Assembly: GCA_905160935.1 (NCBI GenBank)
Contig: CAJHZI010000815.1
Span: 284,001 to 348,000, forward strand
Direction of reading: 5' to 3'
From: Enchytraeus crypticus
Taxonomy: Eukaryota; Annelida; Clitellata; Enchytraeida; Enchytraeidae
Length of the DNA: 64,000 bases
Of this stretch, positions 63,875-64,000 are shown piece by piece (the first letter of the stretch is position 1; each line of letters starts with the position of its first letter). Made by a program: the position numbers and the translations under genes. The notes beneath the pieces were generated by a model. It searched no databases. It was not told where the DNA came from and was given only the letters and a program-made list of their open reading frames with translations.

Positions 63875-64000
63875 ATGGCAATTAATATTGCGACTTTTAA
63901 TATGCACGGTTTTAACAATGGTGCAGCTATGCTAAAAGAATTAGCAATAAAGCATTGTATAATTGCAGTACAAGAACACTGGCTCAGGGAAAACGAATTG
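63875..64000 (+). CDS. LINE ORF2, start of AP-type endonuclease (runs off window)
   Basis: ATG at 63875, about 35 bp after the decayed ORF1 ends, open to the last base (42 codons). MAINIATFNMHGFNNGAAML and later IIAVQEHWLRENEL match the N-terminus of the APE endonuclease in LINE ORF2: the Asn of the first strand and the catalytic Glu of the QE-H motif. ORF2 would cleave target DNA and reverse transcribe the element. Whether the rest is intact cannot be seen. Confidence 0.85.
   Translation, partial: MAINIATFNMHGFNNGAAMLKELAIKHCIIAVQEHWLRENEL

Overview
The window is AT-rich eukaryotic nuclear DNA with spliced genes, long introns, many dispersed tRNA-derived SINEs, several LINE families and abundant micro- and minisatellites. 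Exon-intron structure, the C-terminal half of a dual oxidase, mucin-like secreted proteins and jockey/CR1/RTE-like retroelements point to a bilaterian invertebrate. A lophotrochozoan is my guess, but the sequence alone does not settle the phylum.

Three host genes can be assembled by eye, all with consistent splice phases. (A) Plus strand, 11841-25524, 4 exons: a secreted Thr/Ser-rich protein of about 1041 aa. It has a signal peptide, a cysteine-free mucin region with two coding minisatellites, a small six-cysteine tail and an RVKR furin-type site. (B) Plus strand, 39851-55321, 10 exons: a membrane protein of about 761 aa. A 430-residue basic, Ser-rich N-terminus is followed by what looks like two tandem CD20/MS4A-like four-helix units, each with a WSG motif. 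(C) Minus strand, 34353-31890, two exons seen: the FAD/NADPH-binding C-terminus of a dual oxidase (DUOX). It has an unusual long disordered linker and changes at several cofactor-binding motifs. The haem and peroxidase exons were not found in the window.

Layout. 1-11.8 kb: no host gene; LINE and SINE relics, minisatellites of 13, 16 and 32 bp, AT repeats. 11.8-25.5 kb: gene A; intron 1 holds a 5S rRNA-derived repeat and intron 2 holds a homogeneous 26-bp satellite of about 46 copies. 25.6-31.8 kb: intergenic, with SINEs, a perfect 53-bp palindrome and a LINE tail. 31.9-34.4 kb: gene C. 34.5-39.8 kb: intergenic, with LINE 3' ends. 39.85-55.3 kb: gene B, whose introns hold most of the LINE copies, including a 1.4-kb jockey-type reverse transcriptase relic. 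55.3-62.7 kb: intergenic repeats. 62.75-64 kb: the 5' part of another LINE (decayed ORF1, then the start of an intact-looking endonuclease) running off the end.

The main mobile-element theme is that LINE families and the commonest SINE share a nearly identical 3' tail ending in a simple repeat. This suggests that the SINE borrows the LINE machinery. Several SINE copies also carry inverted duplications of their 5' head.
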